64,000 nucleotides of DNA from Hemibagrus wyckioides (GCF_019097595.1 NC_080734.1:7433392-7497391), one strand, 5' to 3'; counted from the stretch's first letter, positions 34,930 to 44,622 are shown. A program made the numbers and translations. Notes: generated by a model not told the origin, from the sequence alone.

Positions 34930-35520
34930 AGTCATAGCTTAGAGTACACAATGCATCCAAATGGCTCCTAGGACACAATGCAGACTTGACAAAAGCAGTG
35001 CACGCTTGTCCAAACATATCCTCATCGTTTGGTGTCTGACACGACTCAAAACACACACATACACCGAATACAGCGGCTCCTGCAGTAAAGAAGCACCACT
35101 GAAACGGAAAGAAAAGCCGTCTCCAGACTTCTGTCAGCCTGTGAAAAATCGCTTACCCTTTGGACAGGACTTCATAGGCCGCAATCAAGCCATACCACGA
35201 CGCAGCAATCGTAGCAAATCAAGTCAGCATCTATTAATAATATTTGGTGCGCGGGCGCATGTCCTCGTGCTGTCAGGCGACTCGTGATGGAGCGTCGCCT
35301 TTATCTCAGCCATGGCATGCTTCTGTCACTGTGATAAACAATTCCAACTCCAATCTGAATAAAGATCTTTGCAGTAGACCTCTGGGCGACTGTGACCAGC
35401 GCCACCTCCCCCCTGATTTTTGATGCACTGAAATGGGATTCAGAAGGGTCCTCATATCCTCGTTCACGCTTTGTTCTGAGGCTATGCAAATTGGCTGGAG
35501 ACGTGGCCTCAGAATAAAGC
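34930..35520. promoter_or_regulatory. Candidate conserved non-coding block G
   Basis: Non-repetitive, GC-balanced, with GGCGACTCGTGATGGAGCG and TGTGATAAACAATTCCAAC (SOX-like ACAAT core) stretches. The 162- and 108-codon open frames on opposite strands have no recognisable domain. Regulatory call by inference. Confidence 0.3.
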
Positions 35521-36044
35521 GATGATGTGATGATCAGAGACAAAAGCCTGAGGGTGAATACTGAGGACGACAAAGACGAAGAAGAAGACCAGAGTCCATT
35601 ATGAACGTATTTAAAAAGCAGGCTGATAAGAGAGAAAATTACACACCTTACTTCAAGGAAGGTTGGATGGATATTACTGTCATAAAGTGAAATGCTGTTG
35701 AACAATATATCAGTCAGGTTCTTTTCAGAAGGAGAAGAAGCTTTACAGGTGTGTATGATGGGCCTGAGTTGCTTCAGGATACACAGCATTGTTATATTTG
35801 AAAGACACTGAGCACTAATTCACAAACTATGCAACTGTGTGTTCCTGTCCAAGGGATGTGGTTAACTGTATTCCCTGGGGTTTCCCAACTGTGGGTGGTA
35901 CGTGGCACATCTCACATTCGATCTGCACCATGGGTGTTCAGCTCTGCATGGATGTTTGGGCCTTTATTCAGTGCACAAGTTTGGAATTTTTGGCACCAAA
36001 AACTGGAGCTGTGCTTTACTGTTACTGGGCTACACGCCCAGATC
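35521..36044. other. Unassigned sequence
   Basis: The two overlapping plus-strand frames at 35829-36127 (95 and 96 codons) are rich in Cys and Trp but match no family I know. I do not call a gene. Confidence 0.35.
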
Positions 36045-36180
36045 AAACGTTCCAGGTATACACTCTTAGGAAAAAAGGGTTCCTCAAGTGTGCTTTGGAG
36101 AGTAACTGGTTCCTAAAACACTTCTAATTGAATCGCTTTCTGTTGTAAGGTTCTACATCAAAGTTTGAAGGGTTTCTCCC
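36045..36180. repeat. Possible dispersed repeat (GGGTTCCTCAAGTGTGCTTTGG type)
   Basis: The words ACTCTTAGGAAAAAAGGGTT and TGTAAGGTTCTACATC resemble words at 59.1 kb (CTCAAGGGTTCTTTGG) and at the window end (AGTTCTACTTAGAACC). I infer a short dispersed family with several decayed copies. Confidence 0.4.
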
Positions 36181-36895
36181 GAGAGGCAGAATGAATAACA
36201 TTTCAAGATGCTTTGGTGGAAATTTCTTTTTGTTCAATATGCTTTTCAGCTTATGTGGGTTACCCAATTTATGGTAGCTTCATTTACTCATATTTTGATG
36301 GCTATTATTTTAATTTCTGGTGTATTTTTATCATCATTGCTAGTATGAGCTGGTTAAACGAAAAAACAATCAGACTAATCAACTTATCTTAAACTGGTAG
36401 AAAATCATTTTCTAATCATTTTTAGGTGGGCTGTAGTCTACAACCAGTGCTTTCATTTCTGCCTCAGAAATCCCCTGAGGCCCCAGACACCCTCCCTTTC
36501 CGTTTTTTTTATTATTTTAAAGAATCATTTTTCTCTGCACCATGACCAATTTAAAAGACAGCATAAAAAGATGGCAGTATTTTGTTCTAACTACCAAACA
36601 GCAAGCTAAAAAGATAATCAACATGCTAGCTTTTGGGCTTACTCTTAAAAACAACAGCCTGACAGATTGTTAGCACTAGAAACAAGTTCATATAATGTAG
36701 GATTGTGGTTAGCTTGTTTACCAGGGCTGCTAGCAAAGGGCAAATTAAACATAAGACATGAAAACTTGGACCAATTTGGACCAAAGTGTTCCACTTTTTG
36801 TAGTATTTTTTGTGTGGTTTCTATTACAAGATTTCTTCACAAAAAGACATCCTGTCAGGATAGTTTATATTACCCAACTTGTTTATAAATATGAT
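36181..36895. other. Unassigned sequence
   Basis: AT-rich, with TGCTAGC words near 36625 and 36729. No gene recognised. Confidence 0.4.
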
Positions 36896-36897
36896 CT

Positions 36898-37160
36898 TCA
36901 GAAACCCTCTGAGGTTAGCACATATTAGCCAACTGGCTAGCATTAGCAGTGAAGATATTGAGAATTACAACTAAAATCCCTCTGTCAAATTAGTGCATGT
37001 TAGCTAGCTGGCTAGTGTTAGCAGTGAAGATTATGAATGTCTTTAAATATGACTAGAAATTCTCTCAGAAGCTATATTAGCTTATATTTGCATTAGTGAA
37101 TATGAATGAATACCTCAGAAAGTCTGTAAGGTTAGCAAGTTTCAGCTAGCTGCCTAATAA
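36898..37160. repeat. Diverged tandem repeat, unit about 80 bp
   Basis: Three to four units carry (C)TCTGAGGTTAGCACATATTAGC, then GGCTAGCATTAGCAGTGAAG, then an AT-rich end. Unit starts are near 36898, 36978, 37060 and 37113. The first two share GCTAG.(A/G)TTAGCAGTGAAGAT almost exactly; later ones are truncated. Confidence 0.75.
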
Positions 37161-37859
37161 AATCTGTAAAACTGATGTGTTTAAATGATACTGACTTCAG
37201 TATTCCGACTCAAAGACACATCCTGTTCCCCGTCTATGGGAAACACTCAGTGAGTGTAATCTCACTTCTATATATTAACAACATTAATGGTTTAATGATG
37301 CACTGGTTTCTACATATAAAGATGTCTAAGATGGCATGTCGTCTGTGGTCAGTCTGTAGATGTATTTTATTGCCCTGGTTTTAGTGAGCATGACCAAGAT
37401 GCTCCTGGCCCTGAAAGGTTTCCCCCATAAGTCTTTTGGAGCATATGCAGCAGCATTCTGTGGAAAGTTGTTACTTGACATTTCTCGCTTCCAAGCACAA
37501 AGCATTCCTGTGCTCGGAGCTTTAAAAAATGATGTATAAACAAAGAAAATGGCTGAGCTTGCCTCATCTGAAAATAGATTCATCTCCCCATCTGCATAGA
37601 CTGCAAATTGGAGTGAATAACAATCCCACCACTCAGTTGTGATATCTGCAGCTGAAAAGTCTATCACTTATTACAGAATCTCAAACACATATTGTTCTAT
37701 TTGCTAACTAAGAGAATTAATGATTAATTAATGTATCTGTAGGTTTTGTCTTATTACCTTTAACTTTGGGTTAAGAAGAGTTGTCTAATTCAGGGTTCCA
37801 GCGTGATGTTAAATGACGTCACCATCTGCTTTTGGTGTTGGAGGTGTAGAAATTTCTAC
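37161..37859. other. Unassigned sequence
   Basis: Two minus-strand frames (113 and 66 codons) overlap each other at 37326-37667 without a recognisable domain. No repeat family recognised. Confidence 0.35.
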
Positions 37860-37904
37860 AAAGATTAACTTAACTAATAATTTATGAAAAAAAGCAGAAC
37901 CTTT

Positions 37905-38040
37905 TTTAATGTTGCATCTTTAGAAACATTTCTAGAAAGTTTCATTTGTCAAGTTTTGAGGACTTTTTCACCTAAGGTTTATTTAACCTTCCTAGAACGT
38001 TGCTAAAACATTTTTCTTGCCGGAAACGTTAACACTAAAG
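37905..38040. repeat. Dispersed repeat, GAACGTTGCT family, copy 1
   Basis: Shares TTTCATTTGTCAAGTTTTGA, TTTTTCACCTAAGGTTTATT, TAACCTTCCTAGAACGTTGC and CTTGCCGGAAACGTTAAC with 41.2-41.3 kb in the same order, with roughly one change every 8-10 bases. Function unknown; no open frame. Confidence 0.75.
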
Positions 38041-38214
38041 TTTTCCATAACATTATTGTGTATCTAGCTGACTATATTGTCTGAGCAATGTTCTAATGAC
38101 GTTGTGAAACAAACCATTATTCTTTAAAAGATTTTTTAGAACATTCTTTACTTTCAAATAAACTATATTACCAAAAGTTTTGGGACACCCCTCCAAATCA
38201 TTGAATTCAGGGGT

Positions 38215-38458
38215 TGGACTCAGCCCCTTAGTTCCAGCGAAAGGAACTCTTAATGCTTCAGCTTCATACCAAGACATTTTGGACAATTTCATGCTCCCAA
38301 CTTTGTGGGAACAGTTTGGGGATGACCCCTTCCTGTTCCAACATGACTGCACACCAGTGCACAAAGCAAGGTCCATAAAGACATGGATGAGTGAGTTTGG
38401 TGTGGAGGAACTTGACTGGCCTGTACAACCTGATAGAACACCTTTGGGATGAATTAGA
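38215..38458 (+). pseudogene. Tc1-like transposase, catalytic fragment (left arm)
   Basis: The plus-strand frame reads FQHDCTPVHKARSIKTWM (38334-38387), containing the second catalytic Asp (QHD) and its His. It is followed by EFGVEELDWPVQ, the approach to the third catalytic position. About 16 bases that would encode Ser-Pro-Asp are missing after 38426, shifting the frame. The next frame continues NLIEHLWDELERRL to a stop (38428-38472 region), so the catalytic Glu is present but out of frame. The DNA-binding N-terminus and the first catalytic Asp are absent. Confidence 0.85.
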
Positions 38459-38479
38459 GAGGAGACTGTGAGCCATTCC

Positions 38480-38742
38480 AAAACTGGGATGTCAGCCTTT
38501 ACATGCACATGAATGTAATATGGAGTTGGCCTGCCCTTTGCAGCTATAACAGCTTCAACTCCTCTGAGAAGGCTTTCCACAAGGTTTAGGAGTATGTTTA
38601 TGTGAATTTTTGACCATTCCACTAGAAGCGCCATTGTGAGGTCAGGCACTGATGCTGGACGAAGAGGTCTGGCTCACAGTCTCCTCTCTAATTCATCCCA
38701 AAGGTGTTCTATCGGGTTGAGGTCAGGACTCTGTGAAGTACC
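38480..38742 (-). pseudogene. Tc1-like transposase, C-terminal fragment (right arm)
   Basis: The minus strand encodes MPDLTMALLVEWSKIHINIL from 38649, followed by the typical LVESL...VEAVIAAKGRPTPY C-terminus of Tc1 transposases. The normal stop after the last Tyr is lost, and the frame runs on through the junction into the antisense of the left arm. This explains the unusually long 198-codon minus-strand frame (38053-38649), which is not a real protein. Upstream on the same strand lies the EHLWDELERRL segment (38675-38711). Confidence 0.85.
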
Positions 38743-38792
38743 TGAATTCAATGATTTGGAGGGGTGTCCCAAAACTTTTGGCAGTATAAGTG

Positions 38793-39295
38793 TAATTGCT
38801 TGAATGTTTGACTAACATTTTCTGTTATCTGGGAATTTGAGTGACATCCACTTTTTCTAGGACGAGTTACTGTATTCTAAGTTGAAGTAAATGCAGGAAT
38901 AAATATAAGAAAACATCGCAGTGACTGCATTAGCTGTTGTTTCTATCTACTGTGTTGCATCAGTTCATCTGACATATTGGAAGGAACGAGATTCAATCAT
39001 AAGCTAATGCTTATAGAAATAGGCAGAAATAGGTGGCTCTCCTTACAAAAATGTCTGTAGCTTGCTTATCATCTACTTCCTTTTATCCCGACCGCTTTGT
39101 TAAAGAGGTCATAAATTTCTGCACACGGCAGGTGATGTAAATGTAAATATACATGCACTATGGGTATTATGATTGAATCTGAACGTTACAGTCAAACGCT
39201 ACTTGAACACTTCGAATTGCATTACATAATTTGACTTGGAGCGCTGTTTATATTGTCTATAGAGTGAAGTAAGGCTCTCTCTTTCAGCCTCTCTC
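38793..39295. other. Unassigned sequence
   Basis: No repeat family or gene recognised. Confidence 0.4.
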
Positions 39296-39775
39296 TCTTT
39301 CTTTGTATAGTAAAATGATCCAACGATGATTCACCTTCTCTACGGCGGCAGCTAGTGCTGTGCGTATGATTAAAAGGCGTCACGAGATTGATTAGCTGTA
39401 AACAAAGTGAAGGAGTCGCAGAGGTGGGAAGGGGTGTGGAAGGAGATGTTCAGAGCGTTGCTGAGACCTGAGGGAAGGAAAGATGAAGCGAGAAGGGGGG
39501 GAGGAGGCAGTGCCCTCTGGATGTCAGCCTCTTTCCACACAGCAGCAGGTTTGGGAAATATGGAAGGCCCTTCTCCTCATGCTGAGTGGCAGCGGGCTGT
39601 GTTGGGATGAGGACGAGGCCGAGGAGGCGTGGGGCGACGCGCTGCTGTGACAGGACCAGTGGAGTGAAAAATCTGGCGCACAAACACCCAAATCATGCAG
39701 ACATGCCAACTCCCTGAGCCTCACCCAACCTCACTGCTGACAACTGGTACATTGATCACTCTCTTTTTCCTTTGC
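39296..39775. promoter_or_regulatory. Candidate conserved non-coding block H
   Basis: GC-balanced, non-repetitive, with overlapping short frames on both strands (39407-39724) lacking domains. Contains GTAAACAAAG (forkhead-like) near 39397. Weak call. Confidence 0.25.
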
Positions 39776-39780
39776 TCTGT

Positions 39781-39826
39781 CGCTCGCTCTCTCTCTCTCT
39801 CTGTCTCTCTCTGTCTCTCTCTCTTG
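39781..39826. repeat. (CT)n microsatellite with GTCT breaks
   Basis: CT dinucleotides interrupted by TGTCTC units. Confidence 0.95.
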
Positions 39827-39959
39827 GCCATTCTTAGACAACCATCAACCTCCATTTTCAATGTTTGTCAAATTGTACAAAAGAATGTGCATTCTAGCTG
39901 CTATATAGAGGCCCATTCTCCTCTGTAGAGCAATGATCATAAAGAAGGGGTGTTTTAAT

Positions 39960-40420
39960 ATTACCGACTTCCCTCACGTCAGTGGACGAAATAGCGAAAT
40001 TGCACCATGCATATTAAAAACACTTGTCATCAGGACGTCACCAAGGTACGGCGAGGACAAGCGGTACAGATGTTCCTCTGAGGCCCTTTTCCTCTCAAAA
40101 GCGTCAAATTAGATTCAAGAAAATAGCCCTGCAACGCCGGTCCCTTTCTGCATTGCGTTTTTGCATATAGAGAAATGGCGCTCATGCAAATGGGTATGTG
40201 TTACAGAGACAAATTGGTAAATCAGGTTTGAAATGAAAATGACACCTTGGCGTAAAGAGAACATGGAGATGTGTGTCGTGAGAATTAGGGCCGTTAAAAT
40301 GTCACGCCTCGAAGGTGCTCGGCCTGAAATAAAGTGCTCGATGAAAGAGACATATTTCAGAAGAAAGCGTCGCAGACAAATATCCTGTATTTTGAAAACG
40401 TTGTTTGGAATATTTGTAGA
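39960..40420. promoter_or_regulatory. Candidate conserved non-coding block I
   Basis: One of the best enhancer-like blocks. It is unique in sequence and AT/GC balanced, with a perfect octamer ATGCAAAT at 40184-40191, TTTGCATATAG (40160-40170) and CACCATGCATATTAAAAAC near 40003. A 77-codon open frame overlaps it without any domain. Conservation cannot be tested here. Confidence 0.4.
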
Positions 40421-40717
40421 GAAACTATTCCGGACAGAGTCGTCAGCCTTTCAAAAATGTCTCTGAGTGATATTTAATGGGTAAACAGATACAGGAGGCA
40501 TCGAAAGGGGCTGAAGAGTCAATGAGGTTTGTATGATGAAAGCTCAGTTGCATATGTTTTAAACGATCATCACTTACATCAATGGCAATTAATTTCTGAT
40601 ATTAAAATGAATCAATCCTATTGTTACTTGTTTTCTTAGTTTCTTTCATTTAAATCGTCTGCCCTTATTATAGCTGTAGCTGTTGGGTCGTCTTTGTCCC
40701 TGGGTGTTTTATTATAT
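40421..40717. other. Unassigned sequence
   Basis: Non-repetitive, no feature recognised. Confidence 0.35.
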
Positions 40718-40719
40718 AA

Positions 40720-41005
40720 CCTCATCATCCACTATATTAGGAACACCTATACATCTGTATATCCATGCAGACATGCAGGTCATCTACAGACACAAAACAT
40801 TTGCAAGTCAGCAAACAGACACAATTCAAAAGCTTCACAAGTTTCATACATCAGCGACTCTGAGCATGGCATTAAGCAGTCCTGTCCTGGGACACAACAC
40901 ATAGAGTTTACACAGAATGGTGCGAAAACAAAAAACATCTAGTGAGTAGCAGTACTGTGAGTGGAAATGCCTTGTTTATGAGAGAAATCAGAGGTGAATA
41001 GACTT
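40720..41005 (+). mobile_element. Tc1-like transposon 5' fragment (second family)
   Basis: Begins with the terminal-type sequence CACTATATTAGGAACACC (40730-40747). Further in, GAGTTTACACAGAATGGTGC and GAAAACAAAAAACATCTAGTG encode VYTEWCEKQKTS, the end of the N-terminal DNA-binding region in this family. Only the 5' third is present. It stops at a small hairpin (40984-41035) where transposon sequence appears in both orientations. Confidence 0.75.
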
Positions 41006-41035
41006 CAGACCTAAAGTCCATTCACTTCTGATTTC
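40984..41035. repeat. Inverted repeat at the transposon breakpoint
   Basis: GAAATCAGAGGTGAATAGAC plus TT (40985-41006) is mirrored by AAGTCCATTCACTTCTGATT plus TC (about 41014-41035) with two mismatches and an ~8 bp loop. Confidence 0.85.
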
Positions 41036-41082
41036 CCCCAATAACTGTCTTTAGGAACATTTCATGAGCTTAATGTTTAAGA

Positions 41083-41232
41083 AGGTTGTGAGTTCAAATC
41101 CCAGGTCCACCAAGCTACCACTGCTGGGCCCTTGAGCAAGGCATTTAACCTTGAGTTACTCAGTTGTATAAAATGAGATAAATGTAAGTCGCAGTGTATA
41201 AGGGTGTTTGCCAGATGCTAGAAATTATCATT
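41083..41232 (+). mobile_element. SINE family B, 5'-truncated
   Basis: Starts at the B box (GAGTTCAAATCCC). It carries GGTCCACCAAGCTACCACTG, GGGCCCTTGAGCAAGGC, GTATAAAATGAGATAAATG, TAAGTCGC and a final GCCAGATGCTAGAAATTAT tail. Confidence 0.85.
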
Positions 41233-41235
41233 TCA

Positions 41236-41340
41236 AGAATGTTTCATTTGTTATGTTCTGAGAACATTTTCACCTAGCATTTATTTAACCCTCCTACGAC
41301 GTTGCTGCAACCTTTTTCTTGCCAGAAACGTTAACGCTAT
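41236..41340. repeat. Dispersed repeat, GAACGTTGCT family, copy 2
   Basis: TTTCATTTGTTATGTTCTGA, TTTTCACCTAGCATTTATTT, AACCCTCCTACGACGTTGC and CTTGCCAGAAACGTTAACG follow in the same order as at 37.9-38.0 kb. Confidence 0.75.
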
Positions 41341-41380
41341 CCTTTGTTTATATCTATTTTGTGTGAGGAACGATTTTTCA

Positions 41381-41468
41381 AATCCTTACGCTTGCCCATT
41401 TTTCCTGCTTCTAACACATCAACTTTGACTTCACCTGTCACTGCTCATATTGTTATCCCTGATCAGTG
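41381..41468 (-). mobile_element. Tc1-like terminal fragment, antisense (32.2 kb family)
   Basis: AATCCTTACGCTTGCCCATT plus TTTCCTGCTTCTAACACATC is the reverse of the start-codon region seen at 32.2 kb (32225-32268). It joins directly to CTTCACCTGTCACTGCTCAT and a decayed end (GTTATCCCTGATCAGTG). Most of the leader is deleted. Confidence 0.75.
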
Positions 41469-41500
41469 CAAGTACCTGTACTATGAAGTGACAATTAAGT

Positions 41501-41501
<1 letters not shown>

Positions 41502-41582
<81 letters not shown>
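41502..41582. repeat. (TATC)n microsatellite
   Basis: About 20 perfect TATC units, the complement of the GATA arrays at 24.4 and 51.0 kb. 41583-42100 has no recognised feature. Confidence 0.97.
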
Positions 41583-42099
41583 AGGGAGCAAGTGGGAAAG
41601 GGACTGAACAATGAGAGAGAACGAGTGAGACGAATAAGTAAGAAAGTGTGAGGGAGTGAAAGAATGCAATGAATGGAATGTAAAAAGAAATCACAAATTC
41701 CAATATTAAGTTGACGATCATGGAATAAATGACTTCTGAACAGATTTAATCAAAGTTGGCCTGCGTCTCACGTACTGTTTATTACCTCGTAGCTCACTGC
41801 ATTGAATTATATATACACGGTTGTATAGCACTTACAACTTCGAAGATACCTCCAGTCATAGCTGTATCCTTGGATTGAACCTGCGTCACTTGTTAAGTGC
41901 CAATTGAATGAATGTAAAGTATTTTGATATAAGCTACAGTGTGTACAGACAAAGGGTAGCAGCGGACGTCTGCTTCAGTGAAAGAAATCAATGTGTGATG
42001 CTAGTTGTCTCTTCAACATGCAATTATGTATATTGCATAAATATGACTAATCTACAATGACATTTATGCAGTTTTCGGGGGAAGAAGTGGCCGTATTAT

Positions 42100-42712
42100 G
42101 GCAGGAACTGAATGAGGGAGAGAGTAGGTGATCAAATTAGTAATTGGGTGACTGATTGAGCAGCATTGAGCAAATAAGTAATAGATGTGTGAGTAACTGA
42201 GGCAGAGTGATAGAACTAGAGAATGAGTGAGTGAGTGAGTGAGTGAGTGAGTGAATGAGGAATGGAGGGAGGGAATGAGGAAGGGAGGGAGGGAGGGAAT
42301 GAGGGAGTAATTGAGTGAGTGAGTGAGTGAGTGACTGACTGACTGATGGATGGAGTGACTGAGGGAGGGAGGGAGGGTGGGAGTCAATGAGTGAGTGAGG
42401 GAGGGAGGGAGGGTTTCAGGGAATGGGGGAATGAGGGAGGGAGGCAGTAAAGGAGTAAGAGGATACACGTGTGACACGCATGTGAAGTAGGACAGTGTAC
42501 AGGTGAGTGAGTGAGTGAGCGTGTGATGAAGGGAGGAAGTGAGAATGCAAGTCATTAAGTAACCATGCAAATGAGTCAGTGTGTAAGTAATTAAGTTAAA
42601 TACGTAAGAGAGCAAAGGGAAACAGTGAGTATGTGGGAGAAAGTGAGAATAGGTGGTTGAGCAAATAAGTGGGTGAGCAACTGAGGATGGATGAGAGGAA
42701 GTAAATAAGTGA

Positions 42713-42782
<70 letters not shown>

Positions 42783-43295
42783 TAAAGAGGTGAGCAAGAG
42801 TGAATGAATGTGAGTGAGCGAGTGATAGTGAGTGAGTGAGTGAGCGAGCATGTAAGTGAGGTAATAAGTGAGAAACCAAGAAATTAATGCACTGAGATAG
42901 AGGAGGTGTGAGGGATTAACAGTAACAGTGTCTGTGTGAGTGAGTGAGGTAGCAATGGGTGAGGAAGTGAAAATGGCAGTAACTAAGTGAGTGAATGAGT
43001 GAGAGAGCAAAATAATATGTGACTGCAGAAACAAGTAAGAATGAATGAGTGTGTGAGGGTGAGTGAGTGAGAGAGTGAGTGACCGAGGAGAGAGTAATGA
43101 GGTGTTAGAGAGTGACCGAATAAGAGTGAGTGGGTAAGCGTGTGTGAGTGAGTGTGTGAGTGAGTGAGTGAGTGATTGAGCAAGTGAGAGAGTGAGCCAT
43201 ATAGGTACGAGCAACTGAGTGAGCCAGTGTAAACAAGAGCAGAGGTTTGAGTGAGTTAGTGAGTGAGTGAATGAGCGAGAGAGGAGGTGTAAGCG
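42100..43295. repeat. Long degenerate (GAGT)n array
   Basis: About 1.2 kb dominated by GAGT, GAAT, GGGA and related tetramers on a purine-rich + strand, with unique islands in between (for example 42540-42660). A (GT)n(GA)n block sits at 42715-42779. The 271- and 241-codon minus-strand frames rich in S-L-T-H are produced by the tetramer and are not genes. Confidence 0.95.
42715..42779. repeat. (GT)n-(GA)n block inside the GAGT array
   Basis: Six to seven GT units run into about 25 GA units with AAAG breaks. Confidence 0.95.
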
Positions 43296-43324
43296 CCCGG
43301 GTGAGCGAGTGGACACCTCCGGCC

Positions 43325-43680
43325 TGCTAATCTCCGGCGCTCAGCGCAGCCTGAGGCCTGACAAATGACCTTAATGAAATTGGACAATTCAGCATACATG
43401 CATAAAGGAATGTTAAATATTGATGCGGTAGATTACCCTGGTGCTGGCTATTCAGACGTTTAATATTTTAAGTACCTGACACACTACGGCTGATAAATGT
43501 AGGCGGCGAAAATTGTCCCGCGTTAGTTTTGTCGTGAACATGGCAGTTAGTGGACGACGGCCGCATAGAAACACTTTGATCCGCAACGAAGCCGCGTTCT
43601 CCTCCACGCAACAAAAAAAAAAAATGAATTCCTCACTGCATCCCACAATAGGCTTTCTGTTCCGTTGATTCATTATTAAA
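43325..43680. promoter_or_regulatory. Candidate conserved non-coding block J
   Basis: Abrupt change from the GAGT array to unique sequence: CTGACAAATGACCTTAATGA, TACATGCATAAAGGAATG and AATATTGATGCGG. AT-rich with intact-looking factor sites and no repeat. Strong enhancer-like appearance, conservation untested. Confidence 0.35.
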
Positions 43681-44620
43681 TCTTACTGCTAGGCATGTGG
43701 AATTAAATAAAGGCGATGGGTTTTAACTTGTACAAGAGTATCAAAGGAGGTTTATTAGTTTCCTCAAGCGTATTCTCCTAGAAGAGCAAAAACCATCCAT
43801 CAGTTCCAGCATTCAGGATACACTAGCTGTAGTCGTCATCTCAGATATTAATGCTGTAAAGAGGAATGTTCTCCATCGCGTCCTCTAGCAGTGTTTAACC
43901 TCTTTAACTCCAGGGAAACGGAGATGATTACACACTTCCTCTCCTCACTCTTATAACGTGATATTAACACTAATCATTTCACATTGTTTGCAGTGTAGCT
44001 ACTGGATAATAGGCATTAGGCCTTTTGAAAATATTACAAATTTGCTAAATATTTTACTGTAAAATCATGTATGGCATGAAGATGTGAGGTTCTTGTCTGG
44101 ATTTAGAGATATTTGAAACTGCAAGTATGTATAAGCAGATTAATACCTGATTAAAAGAGATCTAATGAATCGGATATGGTTCTTATTCCTTATGTAACAC
44201 GTTCCCCTGAAGTTTATTAGGCAATAATGTGTTACTTAAAGCTGAGCTCAAATATGTTCATAGCTCTTGAAGAAATTCAAAGAAATTCTTCAAGAAATTC
44301 AGAAATATGCGGTTCGCTTTCGTTTGTATAAAATGTTTTTTGTTTTTTTAAAAAAGCCAGGTATTTCATTAAATGGGAACTTGTGTTAAATATTATCATC
44401 TTTTAATGTCTATAACCTGATGCTAGGTTATGACAGTGGCCCTCAGTTAGGTTTTGCGTTATCGAGTTCAAAAAGTGTAAGAACTATTTGTGATAAATAT
44501 TTGTGATAAAAAAGAAACATCATGAACGATCATGGAGGAAAAAAATAATTAGTCCAATCTGCATTTCTTTTCATTGGGAAATGTTAAAATGAATGTGTTT
44601 GTAGTATTAGTAGTGATATT
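43681..44620. other. Unassigned sequence
   Basis: A small local inverted repeat (GAAGAAATTC / GAAATTCTTC) lies near 44268-44300. Otherwise no recognised feature. Confidence 0.4.
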
Positions 44621-44622
44621 TG

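Larger units (their letters stand above)
38161..38792. mobile_element. Rearranged Tc1-like transposon with two inverted arms
   Basis: Both ends carry the same terminal and subterminal sequence (CCAAAAGTTTTGGGACACCC, CTCCAAATCATTGAATTCAG), flanked by TA at 38159-38160 and 38793-38794. The interior is not a normal transposase gene. A plus-strand transposase piece (38215-38474) is joined to a minus-strand piece of the C-terminal end (38475-38742). A 44-bp segment occurs inverted at 38431-38474 and 38671-38714 with one mismatch. The element is therefore tail-to-tail and cannot encode an intact enzyme. Confidence 0.85.

Noticed and set aside
35301..35789. 162-codon minus-strand frame, considered as an exon
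   Set aside because: No recognisable domain, partly built on a Ser run from GAA/GAC repeats, and the opposite strand is similarly open. Not supported without transcript or conservation data.
35829..36127. Cys/Trp-rich 95-96-codon overlapping frames, considered as a small secreted peptide
   Set aside because: Two frames overlap in the same stretch, with no signal peptide plus cleavage pattern and no family match.
42064..43316. Two long minus-strand open frames (271 and 241 codons) rich in Ser, Leu, Thr and His
   Set aside because: They are translations of the degenerate GAGT array. The two frames overlap each other and have no non-repetitive domain.
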